Translations under genes and position numbers: made by a program | Notes under the pieces: generated by a model | The model's database searches: none | Told to the model about the DNA's origin: nothing | The model's input: only the letters and a program-made list of their open reading frames with translations | Source of the DNA: Budorcas taxicolor | Taxonomy: Eukaryota > Chordata > Mammalia > Artiodactyla > Bovidae | Direction of reading: 5' to 3' | Assembly (NCBI RefSeq): GCF_023091745.1 | Contig: NC_068920.1 | Coordinates: forward strand, 147,713,622 to 147,777,621 | DNA: 64,000 bases | Part shown: positions 34,903 through 46,188 of the stretch, piece after piece | Position numbering within the stretch: the first letter of the stretch is position 1 | How the letters are laid out: the number at the start of each line of letters is the position of its first letter

Positions 34903-36907
34903 GCTATTTCTTTGGAGTGGCATAAATTTACCGAGGAGCAGGCTTTAAGCCTGTGTGCCTGGACACTGCCTTAATTGTGAGATTGAACCACATCATTTGA
35001 TGTCAAAGAAAATTCTTCTCTCACCCCCTCATGTGAAGCATGCTCCTTAGAAGGCATCTTCCGGTGTGCCTACAACAGCTGCTTTCATAGGTACTTCTGT
35101 GTGCAACTTTTCACAAAAGGCTTCTTTTGTATAAAATGGGAAGTGTTACAGAGGAGTCTTAAATGAACTAGAGTTTTCACCCTTGCTTCTTTCTCTGTCC
35201 TATGCCCTGCCTCCCCTCTCACCCCACCCCCCACTCCCAAACTTCTTGGGGGCAGTTTCTTTGAAGGCACATCAGGTCATTTGTGTAGGTATATTTTCAG
35301 CAAAATGGTGTTGAAAAAAAGGAACGTAAAGTTGTTTCAGTCTAAATTTCTTTCCATTTGGAAGAAAGCTTGTGCGAAGGATTGACCCATAACAGCAGGA
35401 ACAAATATACACAGGCGTGTGTGTTTATTATTGTGTGTGTTAGGTGTTGGCATTTTGTTAACCAGAATGGATGTATTTTGCAGATCACAGATCCCCTATG
35501 TGGTCTTTCCCATAGCCATCAAGTTGGACCTTTGAACGTTCTCTAGAAGTAGACAGGCAGCTGGGGAGCAGCCTAGACTCAGACATGGTTTGGAGCCTGG
35601 GGTGCTCACTGTTACTGTAGGTGACCTTGAGCTGGTGGAGTGAACTGGGGAAGCAGCTCCTTGTTTCTCGGATCAAAGGATAGAAGCAGGGGAGAGTGCC
35701 CGCACACGTTGGGTCTCCATCCCGGCCTTGTAGGTCCCTTCCTTCTTGTTCTCTCTCCTCTCCAGCATGCGTTGCCTCCCCTGACCTACCCCACACATGA
35801 AGCAATGACTAAGACATGGTTTCAATTCACAAGTGCTATTTGGACATCTGGGCATGTACCCTTTCCTTCTGTATAAAGGAACAAGTCTGGATATTCCCAC
35901 CTGCTTGTCCTAGAGGTTTTTTGCTTGGTATCAATTGTGCTAGTCCCACCTCCTGGAGCTCCCACTGTCATCTGATGGGCTGAATCCGTCTCCTTTGCAG
36001 CCTGGCTCTCCAAGGCCTGGGTAGCAGGTGTGCCTCTGACTACCCCTGTCAGGGTGATCGACGGCACCTGCTCCCGGGGTTGGCTCCCGGGCACTCAAGC
36101 TGAACCCTAGTTCTGTGTGCTTTTGGAGCAGGAGCCCGCTTTACGCGGCGAGGTGTCTGTCTCCTGCACAGCAGTCCTGGCCCCTCATGTATCAGGTCTG
36201 AATTATTCACAGCTGGCTTATCTAAACCCAGAGACATCGCTTCCTCATCTGTGGCCTTCTGCCCTGGATGTGCTGTCGCCAGGCTCCCTGGGGAAGCTGC
36301 AGTTGCCAACTCAGGCGGCTGGTCTCAGTGCTGCGCCCTGTGGCCTGACGGTGCCTCATGAGCCTCCTCTTGCCCTGCCCCACACGGCACACTGTCCTTG
36401 CAGCCCTGACCTGGCCGGGCCATGGCTTGCAGGCTGTGGGGTTCTGCCCTGGGTCCCCCATCTCTTCCGCTGTGTGGATCACTCTTAGACGTGCATCTGC
36501 TCTGAGGGCCTAGACATGCCCCCCAAGTGTACGTGCTGGCCTCCCCCCTGTGCTCTGAGACTGAGTGCAGGCGAGGGGGGTACATTCTCCCCTGGACTCT
36601 TGTGCCTCGCATAGGCTCATGTCTCTGTCCCCTGGTGCTGGCTGGCCTCTCCTGGCTTCTCAGGCCCCAGTCGGTGCCCTGACGGCCTGAGTGTTTTCTG
36701 TACCCGCTCAGCCCTCCTGGCTCAAGGAGGCTGGACCAGCCACGGCCTCCAGCCTGTTCCATGCTCCCATCGCTCTGTCCCCAGTCGGCAGGCGCAGAGC
36801 TTGGGTTTCATCACTCACTAAATCACCTGTGTTCCTGCATCATGCATGGCCTCAACCCTGAGTGCCTCCGCGTGGCATGCAGAGCCCCTCTGTCTCCGAA
36901 CAGAGAC

Positions 36908-37028
36908 CCCCCCATTCCGGACCCCCTCCCACTGCATTCTGACCCCCTCCCCCTGCCCCCGCATGCTGACCCCTCACCCTGCATTCTGGCCCCCCTCCCC
37001 CCCGGTTTGGACCCCCTCCCCCACTGCT
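36908..37028. repeat. C-rich degenerate minisatellite
   Basis: About five imperfect 20-27-bp units of the type CATTCTGACCCCCTCCCCCTG. The + strand frame crossing it gives Pro/Leu-rich repeats, which I regard as a by-product. Confidence 0.75.
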
Positions 37029-38979
37029 CCCACCGCACTTGGCAAGCCTCAGCGAGTGCTTCCTTCATCTTGGGTTCTCTCGTTTTTATGGAAGACGCCC
37101 CTTCTCTGATATTCCAACACCACCGTGGCTCTCACCCCTGGAGGATGACTGGGACCTGTGTTTTTCTTTTTGAATTGTCGACTTTGGCACCTGCCCCCAA
37201 AGATACCTGTTCAGTGTCTGGAGTGTGAGGTGTGATCTCATTCTCTTTACCTGTAAGATGACTACATTGAAACGAATGGTTATAGAGGTAACAGAATTCT
37301 GCATGCGGCGGTTCTGGAGTGCTTCTGTAGTAATTCAGGGTTTGTTTTAGGTTAGACAAGTGTGAAAAGAGAGGGAGGGAGCGAGGCCTTGGTGCCTACC
37401 GAGCTCCACTGTCATTATGCCTCATGTCACCTGCTTGGTGAGCCACTCCTTCATGCACTCTCCTTTAGGGTGTTCTCAAAGTGCTTTCTGTCCAGCCGTT
37501 AATAACTGAGTTGATGTTCCTTCCACGTGTACGTGTTTCCTTTTCTCGTTAGATTCTGAATCCATCTAGGGCTGGCAGTGGGACTTATGCATTTTATGAC
37601 TCCTATGCTCTGCCCAGAATAGATGCGCCATGCATTTTTGTTTAGTTACAACATATTTGAAAGAAAGTTTTTAAACTGTAGGACGCTTTGTAGATGTGAA
37701 TAGTTTTTAACGTCTATATTCATTTTTCTGGTATATCTACTTTTCGCTTAATTAAAAAAGTATTCTTGGAACCCTTTAGGAGAAAAAAAAGTGCTTATTA
37801 GAACCTGATGGAATGACATTTTGGTTGTATTGAGTTTAACTGATTCAAAGAACAATGGTCTCTCAGGCAATGTACAATGTCCAACTGTTTTTCTCCTTGT
37901 AATGCAAGAAAAAACACATAGCTGTCTGTGTCTCTGGGCAGAGATATCTCTGGATCTGTGGCGGCACTGACGTGTGGCTGGGTGATTTATTCCTAATTGA
38001 GCTTCCTGAAACAATGGTTGTGTTGTTGTGTGTTTCTCACAGGTTCCTAATGTCAAACGGATTTTTCTTTTATTTGTAGATGTTAAGACCTATGTTTCTT
38101 AGTGTTCTAGGAGAACCTACTTCATGAGGGACAGAAAAGGAGGGTTTTCTCGAGTCTTTAATACCACAGGAGAGGCTCGTTTGTAGTCTTTTAAAAAAAA
38201 ATCATTTTGTGAGGGCAAAAGAAATGTTAAGAAGGGAGAAAAAGGAGCCGCAGTCCTGTTCCCAGCTTGTGTTTCATTCCTGTAAATCGAGGGCGATGTT
38301 GTCCCTGCCGTTATGAGGATGTTTAAGGACTGGCCTTGGTGGGCTCAGGGGTAGTCTCTTTCCCTCATGGCTCTCCAGGGGCTCCTTCCTCTTGTTCACC
38401 TGCTGACCTCCTGGACCAGTCCCTGAGGCCCCTGGAGCTGAGACACGTAGTTCCTTTCAGCGCTGGCTTTAGACCAGCAGCATCCCCTTGACTCCTCTGC
38501 CAGGGATGCCACCGAACTCCTAACGGCAGGGGGTGCCTCCCACAGACTCTCAAGGATCTTGACTGGATCTTAACCCAGAGGAGTTTAGGAGAAGCTCAGA
38601 ACTCTTCTTCTCTACCAGTTACAGGGTCGCCCAAGTCATTAAAATAAGTTTATCTTTCCCTCTAACCATATGGTGCCCTGTGCCACGTCTGCATCCCCGT
38701 GTCTTCCAGATTCTTTCCGGGCCCCTCCCAGCCTGTCCCCACGCTGGGCGCCAGTGTCCCTGTTGCGTATAGCACTGACGTGTGCATCAGCCCTTCCCTC
38801 TGAACGTGAGGCTGTCATCCTGGGAAAGACACCCTGGTTTTTGTTTTCGTTTCTTTAGCAAACTGGAAGATCTTAATTTTAAGTAACCTTGGTGTTTTTG
38901 TCGTGAGAATTTTAATGTAACATCAAATGAAACGTTCAAGTCTGTGTTGCTAATACAAAATTTTAATTTTTCTTTGCAG

Positions 38980-39125
38980 GTCAACTTTGTAGTGTGCCAA
39001 CTCTTTGCCTTGCTAGCAGCCATTTGGTTTCGAACTTACCTACATTCAAGCAAAACTAGCTCTTTTATAAGACATGTCGTTGCTACCCTTTTGGGCCTTT
39101 ATCTTGCACTTTTTTGCTTTGGATG
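38980..39125 (+). CDS. MBOAT2: MBOAT2 exon 2 (partial CDS)
   Basis: Internal coding exon of a membrane-bound O-acyltransferase. The translation opens VNFVVCQLFALLAA and ends FCFGW, with the last Trp codon split across the next intron (TG|G). The residues IWFRTYLHSSKTSS fit MBOAT2 and not its paralogue MBOAT1, which differs here; this comparison is from memory of the human proteins. The exon is 146 nt: 48 whole codons plus two bases. A pyrimidine-rich tract and CAG end at 38979, and the donor GTAAGT begins at 39126. Phase is 0 at entry and 2 at exit. By human numbering it should be about residues 26-74, covering the first hydrophobic segments (a Leu/Ala/Val-rich stretch, a basic loop, then LLGLYLALFCFGW). 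MBOAT2 transfers acyl groups, mainly oleoyl, from acyl-CoA to lysophospholipids such as lyso-PE in the ER membrane. The catalytic His lies in later exons outside the window. No stop or frameshift is seen. Confidence 0.96.
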
Positions 39126-39817
39126 GTAAGTAATTATTTTGATCATATTTAATGAAGATTTTGGATGTCTTTGTGAATTGAGTGTGTAGAAAAATACACT
39201 ATGTAGAGTTTTGTCCTTATATTTAGCCTATTAATGTTTTACATTTTTTATTTTTAATAGAAAAGATAAAGAGTGGAAAGTGGGCTCTGTCTCTTCAGTT
39301 TGGGCTCAGAGGACAGTTTGCTGTTTATAACTTATGAAAAAGGACCCATGAAGAAAAAAGACATCAAGACATTTTATTCTGTCATGAGTAGCTCTTCTAC
39401 CTATTTTATAGATCTTTTATGCCAGGACAAATGAACCATTTAAAATAACTTGTTCCTTTCTGTACAAGTGGCTGGTAAGAGGCTGGTAAAGCCCATCAAT
39501 AGAACTCTGTTATCATTTTTTATATTCTGCCATTAGCTGAATGAGGTTTTTGGTTGGGTTGGTTTTGGGGGGGAAGAATTATTTATGAATGGAAAGCTTT
39601 TATTTATGGCCCTTCAGATGCTCCATGTGTCTGTGTTTCTTCCACTTGGTTCCTTTCTTCATTATCAGGACTATTCTTGTAATAAATACAGACACCCTGT
39701 AGTTCCTGTTTGTCCCAGATGACGGTGGTTGTAGCAGGAAAGCACAGTGTCTTGGCTAAACAGCAGAGACGCTCAGTAGAAGGATTCTTGGTGATTCCTC
39801 CTGAGTTTTCCTTCTTG

Positions 39818-39898
39818 TTGTTGTTCAGTCGCTCAGTTGTATCCAACTCTTTGTGACCCCGCAGACTGTAGCATGCCAGGCTTCCCTGTCCTTCACCA
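39818..39898 (-). mobile_element. 81-bp BovB 3' end with perfect TSD
   Basis: Antisense BovB end: GTTGTTGTTCAGTCGCTCAG to GCTTCCCTGTCCTTCACCA. It is flanked by a perfect 10-bp repeat TTTCCTTCTT (39808-39817 and 39899-39908), so it is an independent, extremely 5'-truncated insertion. It lies about 690 bp after exon 2. Confidence 0.93.
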
Positions 39899-40640
39899 TT
39901 TCCTTCTTAACTGAGAGCTTATGCTGCTGGCTCATTCGCTGTGTTTGCTCTTTGGCAGATTGTTGTTTGAGATGCAGATTCCCTGAGAGAATGCCAATGC
40001 AGTCGCTTGATGGATGGTTTAAGGTAGTTCTTGTTGTGGGGTGTAGACTGGTGGATTTTGACAATGACTCTGTGTTTGTTCTGGGAGGTTGTTTTTGATT
40101 CTTGGTAGGGCTGAAATATCCTGGTATTTCTTAATCTAGTTTTTTCCTCTGGCAACCGTACATGTGTCCTAGAAACTCATGAAAATTCAATTAGGGGTTA
40201 TTTATTCCTTCTCTGCCTTGTTGCCCCGTGACCAGTCCTCTGATAGGCCCTGCCAGTGGTAGGTGTATGTGGAGTCCCAGGGTTTCTATGCGCTTTCTTA
40301 AATCAGATCTAGGCATGGTTTCTCCCTTTCCTGGACAACATCAAAGTTTTCTTCAGTTTCTCAGGGGATTTCTATTTAAACTTATCTTAAATCATGCCAT
40401 GGGTGTGTATTTAACTTTGTATCACAGAGCTTTTCAAATGCAAAATAACAGAAAATAGTAGAATGAACCCTCAAAGGCACATTATCCAGCTCAACAATTG
40501 TTAAAATTCTACTATTCCTATTTCATTCTTTCCTCAACTATTTTTCTGCAATATTTTCAAGCATATTCCAGTTTACACATTTTACCCATATATACGTCAG
40601 TGTTCAACGTGTATTTTGTCAGCATATTTTTTTCTTCATT

Positions 40641-40955
40641 AAAAAATTTTTTATTTTATTTTTAATTGGAGGATAATTACAATATTGTGTTGTTTTCTGC
40701 CATACATCAACATGAATCAGCCACAGGTATACATATGTCCTCTCCCTCTTAAACCTCCCTCCCTCCTTCCTCCCCATCCCTCCCCTCTAGGTTGTCACAG
40801 AACGCCTGACTTGAGCTCCTTGAATCATATAGCAAATTTCCACTGGCTGTCCCTTTTATACATGGTAATGTATATGTTTACATGCTGCTCTCTCTAATAT
40901 CCCACCTTCTCTCTCCCTAACTATGTCCAAAAGTCTTTTCTCTGTGTCTGCATTT
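40641..40955 (-). mobile_element. L1 3' UTR end
   Basis: Antisense artiodactyl L1: T-rich left end (complement of the A-tail), TTTAATTGGAGGATAATTAC, a C/T-rich tract, and GAATCATATAGCAAATTTCC. Confidence 0.9.
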
Positions 40956-41597
40956 CCACTGCATGTTGTAAGGGGTGGGGAAGGCTTGTCCAAAGTGACC
41001 AGCTCCAGACACCCTTCATTTTGTGGTCTGTGGACACAGAGAAGACGGAGATGTGATCCGTGTTTCCTGGGCCCTTGTGACTGGGAGTCCTGCTGGAGGG
41101 AGAGGTGTTTACGGATGGGGGAGGGTGCTTTCTTGCTGTGAGGTCTTCTCAGATACTCTATCCCAGTGTCCCAAGGAGCTCACCTTAAGGTCAGGTGGTC
41201 ATAAGTATGTCGATTTCTATGTGATAACTAGGATTTTAAAAAAGCGTACTCTATTCTTTCCTTGAAGGAGAAACTTTTTATATTCCTTTCTTTGGGAAAA
41301 GAGATTGTTTATGCCTCTGCACCAGGTAAAAGATAATTTTTTGCTACTTGATATAAGTGGGAAAATAGAGTGTCCTTCTGGATTGCGTTTTAGCACTCTG
41401 TTAGCCTCGAAGGCAATCCTGTCTCCTATTGATTTTGACAAGTTGTCTTTTGGAAGACTGTGTTAGTGGTTGCCTAAATATAGTTGACTCTTTTACCTAC
41501 TTGTATTTGGCCTCAGCTTTTTTTTTTTGACCCATCATCTATAAATTTCTTTTAACTGAGAATTAGTTTATACTTTTAATTTACTTGCTTTAGCTAT

Positions 41598-41760
41598 GTG
41601 AGAGCAGTGCAGGGTAATGGACTGGAGCTTAGACTGAATCCAGACAGACCTGGATTCCACTGTGGGTGCCTCAGCCTGGCAGCGCTGTGACTGGACCGTT
41701 ACTCAGCCTTGGTAGCATCACTTTTCTCACCTGTAAAATGGAACCAGTGGTGGTGGTCAG
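41598..41760 (+). mobile_element. MIR SINE relic
   Basis: Sense MIR pattern: GACCTGGATTCCACTGTGGG, then CTGTGACTGGACCGTTACTC and TTTCTCACCTGTAAAATGGA. Confidence 0.75.
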
Positions 41761-41898
41761 GTCTGAAAGACAGAATACTGCAGAAGGGAGCTTAGCACAG
41801 TAGCCAGTTCTTTTCTGTTTCAGCTTATGGGCACATATGTTTTTCTGATTGGCGGCTTTCTGGTAATATAGTAGCATTCCAGGCCAACATTGTTTCCC

Positions 41899-41926
41899 TG
41901 TGTGTGTGTTTGTGTGTATGTGTGTT

Positions 41927-41972
<46 letters not shown>
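41899..41972. repeat. (GT)n microsatellite
   Basis: An imperfect GT stretch is followed by about 21 uninterrupted GT units at 41931-41972. Likely length-polymorphic. Confidence 0.97.
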
Positions 41973-41974
<2 letters not shown>

Positions 41975-42339
41975 TTGTTAGGCAGAGGAAGAGACAGGCA
42001 GATGAACTCTCCACAGTGGGAAAGATAAGTCTCTTCTATACCTGTCTTGGAGCCTACTTCTTATTTGTAAAATTTCTGTGGAAAGTTAAAAATAATTAAG
42101 TAGCTTTTCACAGTGGAGGTGCCTGTTATTCTATGATGCTTAGGTTAGAAAGTAATTTCAATCATAGTTTAAGATCTTTATTAATGCTTTAAATTATATG
42201 CAATGATTTCAACATTTTTTTCATACATTATTCATGCTCTCAAAGGGGAAAGAAAATAGAAATTTTGCATGTGTGTGCGCTCATGCATGCATGTGTGCAA
42301 TCTTAGGGATAGTTTGGAGGGATTTAATTTTTTTCTCAA

Positions 42340-42489
42340 GTATTTATTTGGCTGCTTGGATCTTAGTCATGGTGTGCAGGCTCAATAGCTACATAGCATG
42401 TGGGATATTAGTTCCCCAGTCAGGGACTGAACCCACATCCCCTGCATTAGAAGGCAGAGTCTTAACCACTGGACCACCTAGGGAGTCCC
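42340..42489 (-). mobile_element. CHR-type SINE
   Basis: Antisense CHR: TTTGGCTGCTTGGATCTTAG, GTCAGGGACTGAACCCACAT, and CCACTGGACCACCTAGGGAG at right. Confidence 0.87.
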
Positions 42490-43215
42490 ATGGATGGATT
42501 TTAAAACTGGAGATCTAAATCATGTTTTGCCTGACTTTTATGAAATGGATGGATAAATTAGTTCTCTCATTTAATGGTGTATTTCTACATTAGAACATTA
42601 GAAAACACTATATTATTTCCGTGAGAATGTTTCGTAGATGGATTACTGCAAATTAAGGATTGACTAGATTTGTATAAGGACACTTATTTGACTCGAGCCA
42701 TCGTGTTTTCAGAATGAATCAATTTGGGTGTACCCGCTTTTAAATGAATTCTAATATTTAGTATTTTGGGCTCTTTTGTAAGTAACACTTGCAAAGACTA
42801 CCGCAGCTGTATTGGCGCAGTCAGGTGAACAATTAAGTGATGTCTGTCAGGACGATTCTGAAACCCATGTTTCTCACTCCTTTTCATACTTGTGCCTTAG
42901 TAATGGAAAAGCGGTAATGCTTCAGTCTCAGGACCCCATGGAGCTTTGGTGTAGCTGGGAAATGTGGGATGCTCAGCCCCCAAGTGTGGCTTTCTGGAGT
43001 CCTTATTTTTCCAGCCCTTGTGGGGCTTGTAAGATGAGACTCCTCTAGGGTATCCACACAGTGTTAGGCTTTGGAGGGTTTGCTTCCTTGTTTTTTTTTT
43101 GGGGGGGGGGAATATTCTGAGTTATGCCTAAGCCCTTTTTATCCTGAATCATTTCAACTCGATGTTTGTGTGTAGGCCCTTCTAACCCTTCTAACAGTGC
43201 TCTTACTTTTTACAG

Positions 43216-43293
43216 GTATGCCTTACATTTTCTTGTACAGAGTGGAATTTCCTACTGTATCATGATCATAATAGGCGTGGAGAACATGCACAA
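43216..43293 (+). CDS. MBOAT2: MBOAT2 exon 3 (partial CDS)
   Basis: Second MBOAT2 coding exon in the window, 78 nt. It supplies the G that completes the Trp codon left open by exon 2, then reads YALHFLVQSGISYCIM and on to ENMH, ending with AA of a split Asn codon. The acceptor is TTTTTACAG, ending at 43215, and the donor GTAAGT starts at 43294. Phase is 2 at both ends, so the frame continues cleanly from exon 2. By human numbering this is about residues 75-99. The run from Ser-Gly-Ile to Ile-Ile-Ile-Gly-Val is hydrophobic and likely forms a membrane helix of the acyltransferase. The following exon (human protein continues Tyr-Cys-Phe) was searched for downstream and not found, so intron 3 runs past the window end. 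Confidence 0.95.
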
Positions 43294-43462
43294 GTAAGTG
43301 CTCACTTTATTCACGTATAAAACGGGTTCCAACATAATTGAATCGGGCCCAATAGAATTTTACCACGTTAAAAATTATTCTGAATTATGATCATTTTTTC
43401 AAGACCATCATTGATATAAAAGCAAAACCCTCGGTATGCATCACTCTTTCGTGTACTCAGAG

Positions 43463-43680
43463 CAGGGTTTCTCAGCCTCAGGGCTACTGATGGCTGAGAC
43501 TGGATCATTCTTTGGTGGGTGGGACTGTTGTATGCCCTGTAAGATGCTGAGCACCATCCGTCGCTCCTGCCCACTTGGCGCTGGCAGCCTCTCCTCTCCA
43601 GGTTGTGACAACCATGGCTGTTTCCAGACAGTTTCACACGTCTCTTGCGGGGCCAGACCACTTCCAGGTAAGGACCACTG
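43463..43680 (+). mobile_element. MER20-like DNA transposon
   Basis: A 218-bp element with ends CAGGGTTTCTCAGCCTC and GGACCACTG, an internal GTTGTGACAACCATGGCTG, and CTCCTGCCCACTTGGCG. The order and length fit the eutherian hAT-Charlie element I remember as MER20 (about 219 bp). It lies 170 bp after exon 3. Confidence 0.68.
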
Positions 43681-43902
43681 GCTTAGTCTTGGGTAACAGC
43701 AGTGCCGAGATGGAGTAAGCAAATAGATTAGAGAGAGATTTAGAAGGCACGTGTGGAAGGACTTGGTGATTGATGGGGAAAAAAGGTGTCAGGGTGACCC
43801 CAGGTTCCTGGTGTGAATATTAAGGTAAATGGAAGCAGAGTTTCTGAGGATAGGGAAGCCTGGGGGTGGGGAGCATGTCTAGGGGATAAGCATTTCAAAC
43901 AG

Positions 43903-44006
43903 TGTGTGTGTGTGGGTGTTAGTCACTCAGTTGTGTCTGACTCTTTGCAACCCCATGGACTGGATCCTGCCAGGTTCCTCCGTCCATGGAATTCTCCAGG
44001 CAAGAT
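43903..44006 (-). mobile_element. BovA SINE fragment with (TG)n tail
   Basis: Antisense BovA: GTTAGTCACTCAGTTGTGTC to TGGAATTCTCCAGGCAAG. A short (TG)n sits where the SINE tail should be. Confidence 0.85.
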
Positions 44007-44007
44007 A

Positions 44008-44062
44008 TTCACCTAAAGCAGTGCTTGGTACATAGTAAACGCTCTGAGCATTTGCCGAATAG
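44008..44062 (+). mobile_element. L2 3' end relic
   Basis: GCAGTGCTTGGTACATAGTA followed by AACGCTCTGAGCATTTG resembles an L2 3' end. Confidence 0.45.
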
Positions 44063-44325
44063 GTGCCTGTGGACTTTATAGAGTGTCTGTGAGACAGTTA
44101 ATCGATGCTGGGAGCTGGTGTGGAGGTCTGGGCCAGAGAGGACACTGGACACTGGAAATAGATATGGTTGAACACCCAGGGGCCGAGGTACCCACAGAGC
44201 TTGGTGGCAGATCCTTGGGAGTGTTCTGTGTTACCTGTGGTGCACCGTGTCTCTGAATCCTGATATATGTGTGGCTTCAGGAGTTTTCATACAAGGAATG
44301 ATGGACCTGTAGCTAATTTCATAGT

Positions 44326-44350
44326 CCCCCCCCCCCCCCGCCCCCCGCCA
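44326..44350. repeat. C-homopolymer tract
   Basis: Fourteen C in a row (44326-44339), then G and another C-run. Likely length-variable and error-prone in sequencing. Confidence 0.95.
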
Positions 44351-44719
44351 AATCTCATTCTGTTCTGCATCTTTGGTGATTCATGGGTCACCCCATCTGC
44401 TTTGGTGCCATGTCTTCCCTCAGTTTCCAGTGGTGCCCCCTGCCTTCCTGGATCCCTCCCCCTGCTGTGTGCCAGCACTCCAGGTTTTGGTGTTTTGACT
44501 CTTAATTTTTTTAAGAGGAGGGGTAAAATATTTTGATTATGTATCATGTGAAGCAATTTTTACACCATTGCAACTCTGCTTATGAAATCTCACACCTGAG
44601 AAAAGGAGCTTCATGTTGTAAATCTGGAAAAAGAAGGAACATCTGATGGGATTACTGAGAACAGGGGACTTGTATACACCTGCGTGAATGGAAGTCATAA
44701 CATGCTTCTAAGTAGGAAG

Positions 44720-44973
44720 TGTGTGTGTGTGTGTGCGTGCATGCACATGTGCACTAAGTCGCTTAGTCGTGTCCGACTCTTGGTGACACTCTGGACCATA
44801 ACCCACCAGGCTCCTCTGTCCTCGGGAATTCTCCAGACAAGAATACTGGGGTGGGTTATCATGCCCTCCTCCAGGGGATCTTCCCACCCCAGGAATCAAA
44901 CCTGCGATTTATTTCTTACTCTCCTACATTGGCAGGTAGGTTCTTTAACCCTGGCGCCACCTGAGAAGCCCCC
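44720..44973 (-). mobile_element. Bov-tA SINE with (TG)n tail and perfect TSD
   Basis: Antisense Bov-tA whose 3' tail is a (TG)n-rich stretch (44720-44752). It is flanked by a perfect 10-bp TSD AAGTAGGAAG (44710-44719 and 44974-44983), so the microsatellite lies inside the insertion. Confidence 0.94.
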
Positions 44974-46188
44974 AAGTAGGAAGGTTAGTAAATTCATATT
45001 CAGTCAAAGGAAGCGGTTTATTTTTCTGAAAGGCAGTGGCAGTCGGTGAAGCTACCTTGTAGAGCTTCAGCCCCCGTCTGGCTTGGTAGCCACGTGCGGC
45101 CTGTAGATTTAAGTGAATCAACGTCTAAAGCCCAGTTGTTCAGCCACACTGGCCATATGGCACGTGCTCGACCCCCACAGGTGGCTGGTGGCCTCTGTAT
45201 TCAGCAGCACACACAGCGCATTTCTCTGGGGGTAGAAAGCTCTGCTGGGTGGTGCGGCTGTGGGCCCGCAGGCAGAGGACGTTGGTTTCGTCGCTCTTTT
45301 ATGGTATGTTCTGTGCACGTATGTGCTGCCGGTGCTTAGAGCTTGACGTCATCAATGGAGCAGGTGAGGGTAGACGGATTTGCCACAGTAGTTACAAGTA
45401 TTGGCAATAAAGAGGAAGTGATTAACTTAGAAAGTGTCTCTTTCCATCTCTTCTAACCCCTTCCATTTTAGTTTATACTGATAGGTTTTTCTGTTTGATT
45501 TTGCCTTTTTCCTTCTTTTTTTTTTCTTTTAATCCCCTTTTTCACTCAGACTTTCACATTAATTTTAAATGTTGAATGGGTTCAAACTTAAGAAATTAAT
45601 TCAAATATGCTCGGTGGGGCTTATAGCATTCCTCTGTTGTTTAAAGTTATTGTTTATGTAAATATAATACACATCTGTTTATTTCTTTTAGTCTAGTTTT
45701 ACATGGTATGTATAACCTGTTTCTTTGAACATCGAGGGTTTGAATTTTTTTAAGTGAAGGATTTGGACTCTCTGAGTATTTAACAGTTTAAAAATTCTTG
45801 GATCTCTTTTTTTTTTTGTACATTTTGTAAGCTATTCATAGTTTTTGCAATCTCTGTAACAAGTCCATTTGTAAATTAAAATATTTTAATATAGTATAAG
45901 CTTTATTTTTGTAGCTTCCTTTAACACTAACATATATGCTATTTTATTCTGATCCATAATGAGATAATTTACCTTTAAAATTTATTCTAGAATTCGGTGC
46001 TTTTTCTAGTCTACATTTTCATATAAGCTTTGAAATTTTTAAGGAAAAATGTAAAAACCTTAAGTGATAGAGGCAAAAAGAAGAAAGAGTATTTAGGAGT
46101 AGAAGGTCCTATATATTGGGATATTGAGTCTCCTTAATTAGTTTGGGGGTAAATTAACTTTCACAAGTTTGCCCGTCATTTCTGAGAG

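Larger units (their letters stand above)
1..38979 (+). other. MBOAT2 intron 1 (3' portion)
   Basis: Assigned as intron because exon 2 starts in phase 0 at 38980 with a CAG acceptor, and the short N-terminal coding part expected in exon 1 is not upstream within the window. Recognised repeats are listed separately. Stretches over 300 bases where I recognise no gene, RNA or named repeat: 276-1217, 1311-2076, 2338-4533 (T-runs and one small duplication), 5973-6651, 6791-7411, 7551-8021, 8445-9095, 9796-10283 (very AT-rich), 11534-12326, 15635-16278, 16483-16880, 17217-17675, 18623-19109, 19512-20389, 20558-21152, 21792-22191, 22384-23079, 23988-25509 (GC-richer), 26015-26539, 27841-29375, 31186-32305, 32936-33590, 34377-34687, 34903-36907 and 37029-38979. 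Some surely hold diverged old repeats that cannot be named by eye. Confidence 0.88.
39126..43215 (+). other. MBOAT2 intron 2 (complete)
   Basis: A 4,090-bp phase-2 intron with GTAAGT at its start and TACAG at its end. It contains an 81-bp BovB end, an L1 3' end, a MIR, a (GT)n microsatellite and a CHR SINE. Nothing else is recognised in 39126-39807, 39909-40640, 40956-41597, 41973-42339 or 42490-43215. The last stretch includes a short T10/G10 run near 43091-43110. Confidence 0.93.

Noticed and set aside
36000..36900. Possible CpG island or alternative promoter
   Set aside because: GC content is raised, but CpG dinucleotides look sparse and there is no first exon nearby.
36761..37228. 155-residue Pro-rich plus-strand frame
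   Set aside because: It crosses the C-rich minisatellite, which explains the Pro/Leu repeats. No homology is recognised.
38944..38979. ATG-initiated frame leading into MBOAT2 exon 2
   Set aside because: These bases hold the polypyrimidine tract and CAG acceptor, and the resulting N-terminus does not resemble MBOAT2. Coding is taken to start at the splice site.
41899..41972. CRISPR-like or other spaced repeat array
   Set aside because: It is a simple (GT)n microsatellite. No spaced direct-repeat array occurs anywhere in the window.
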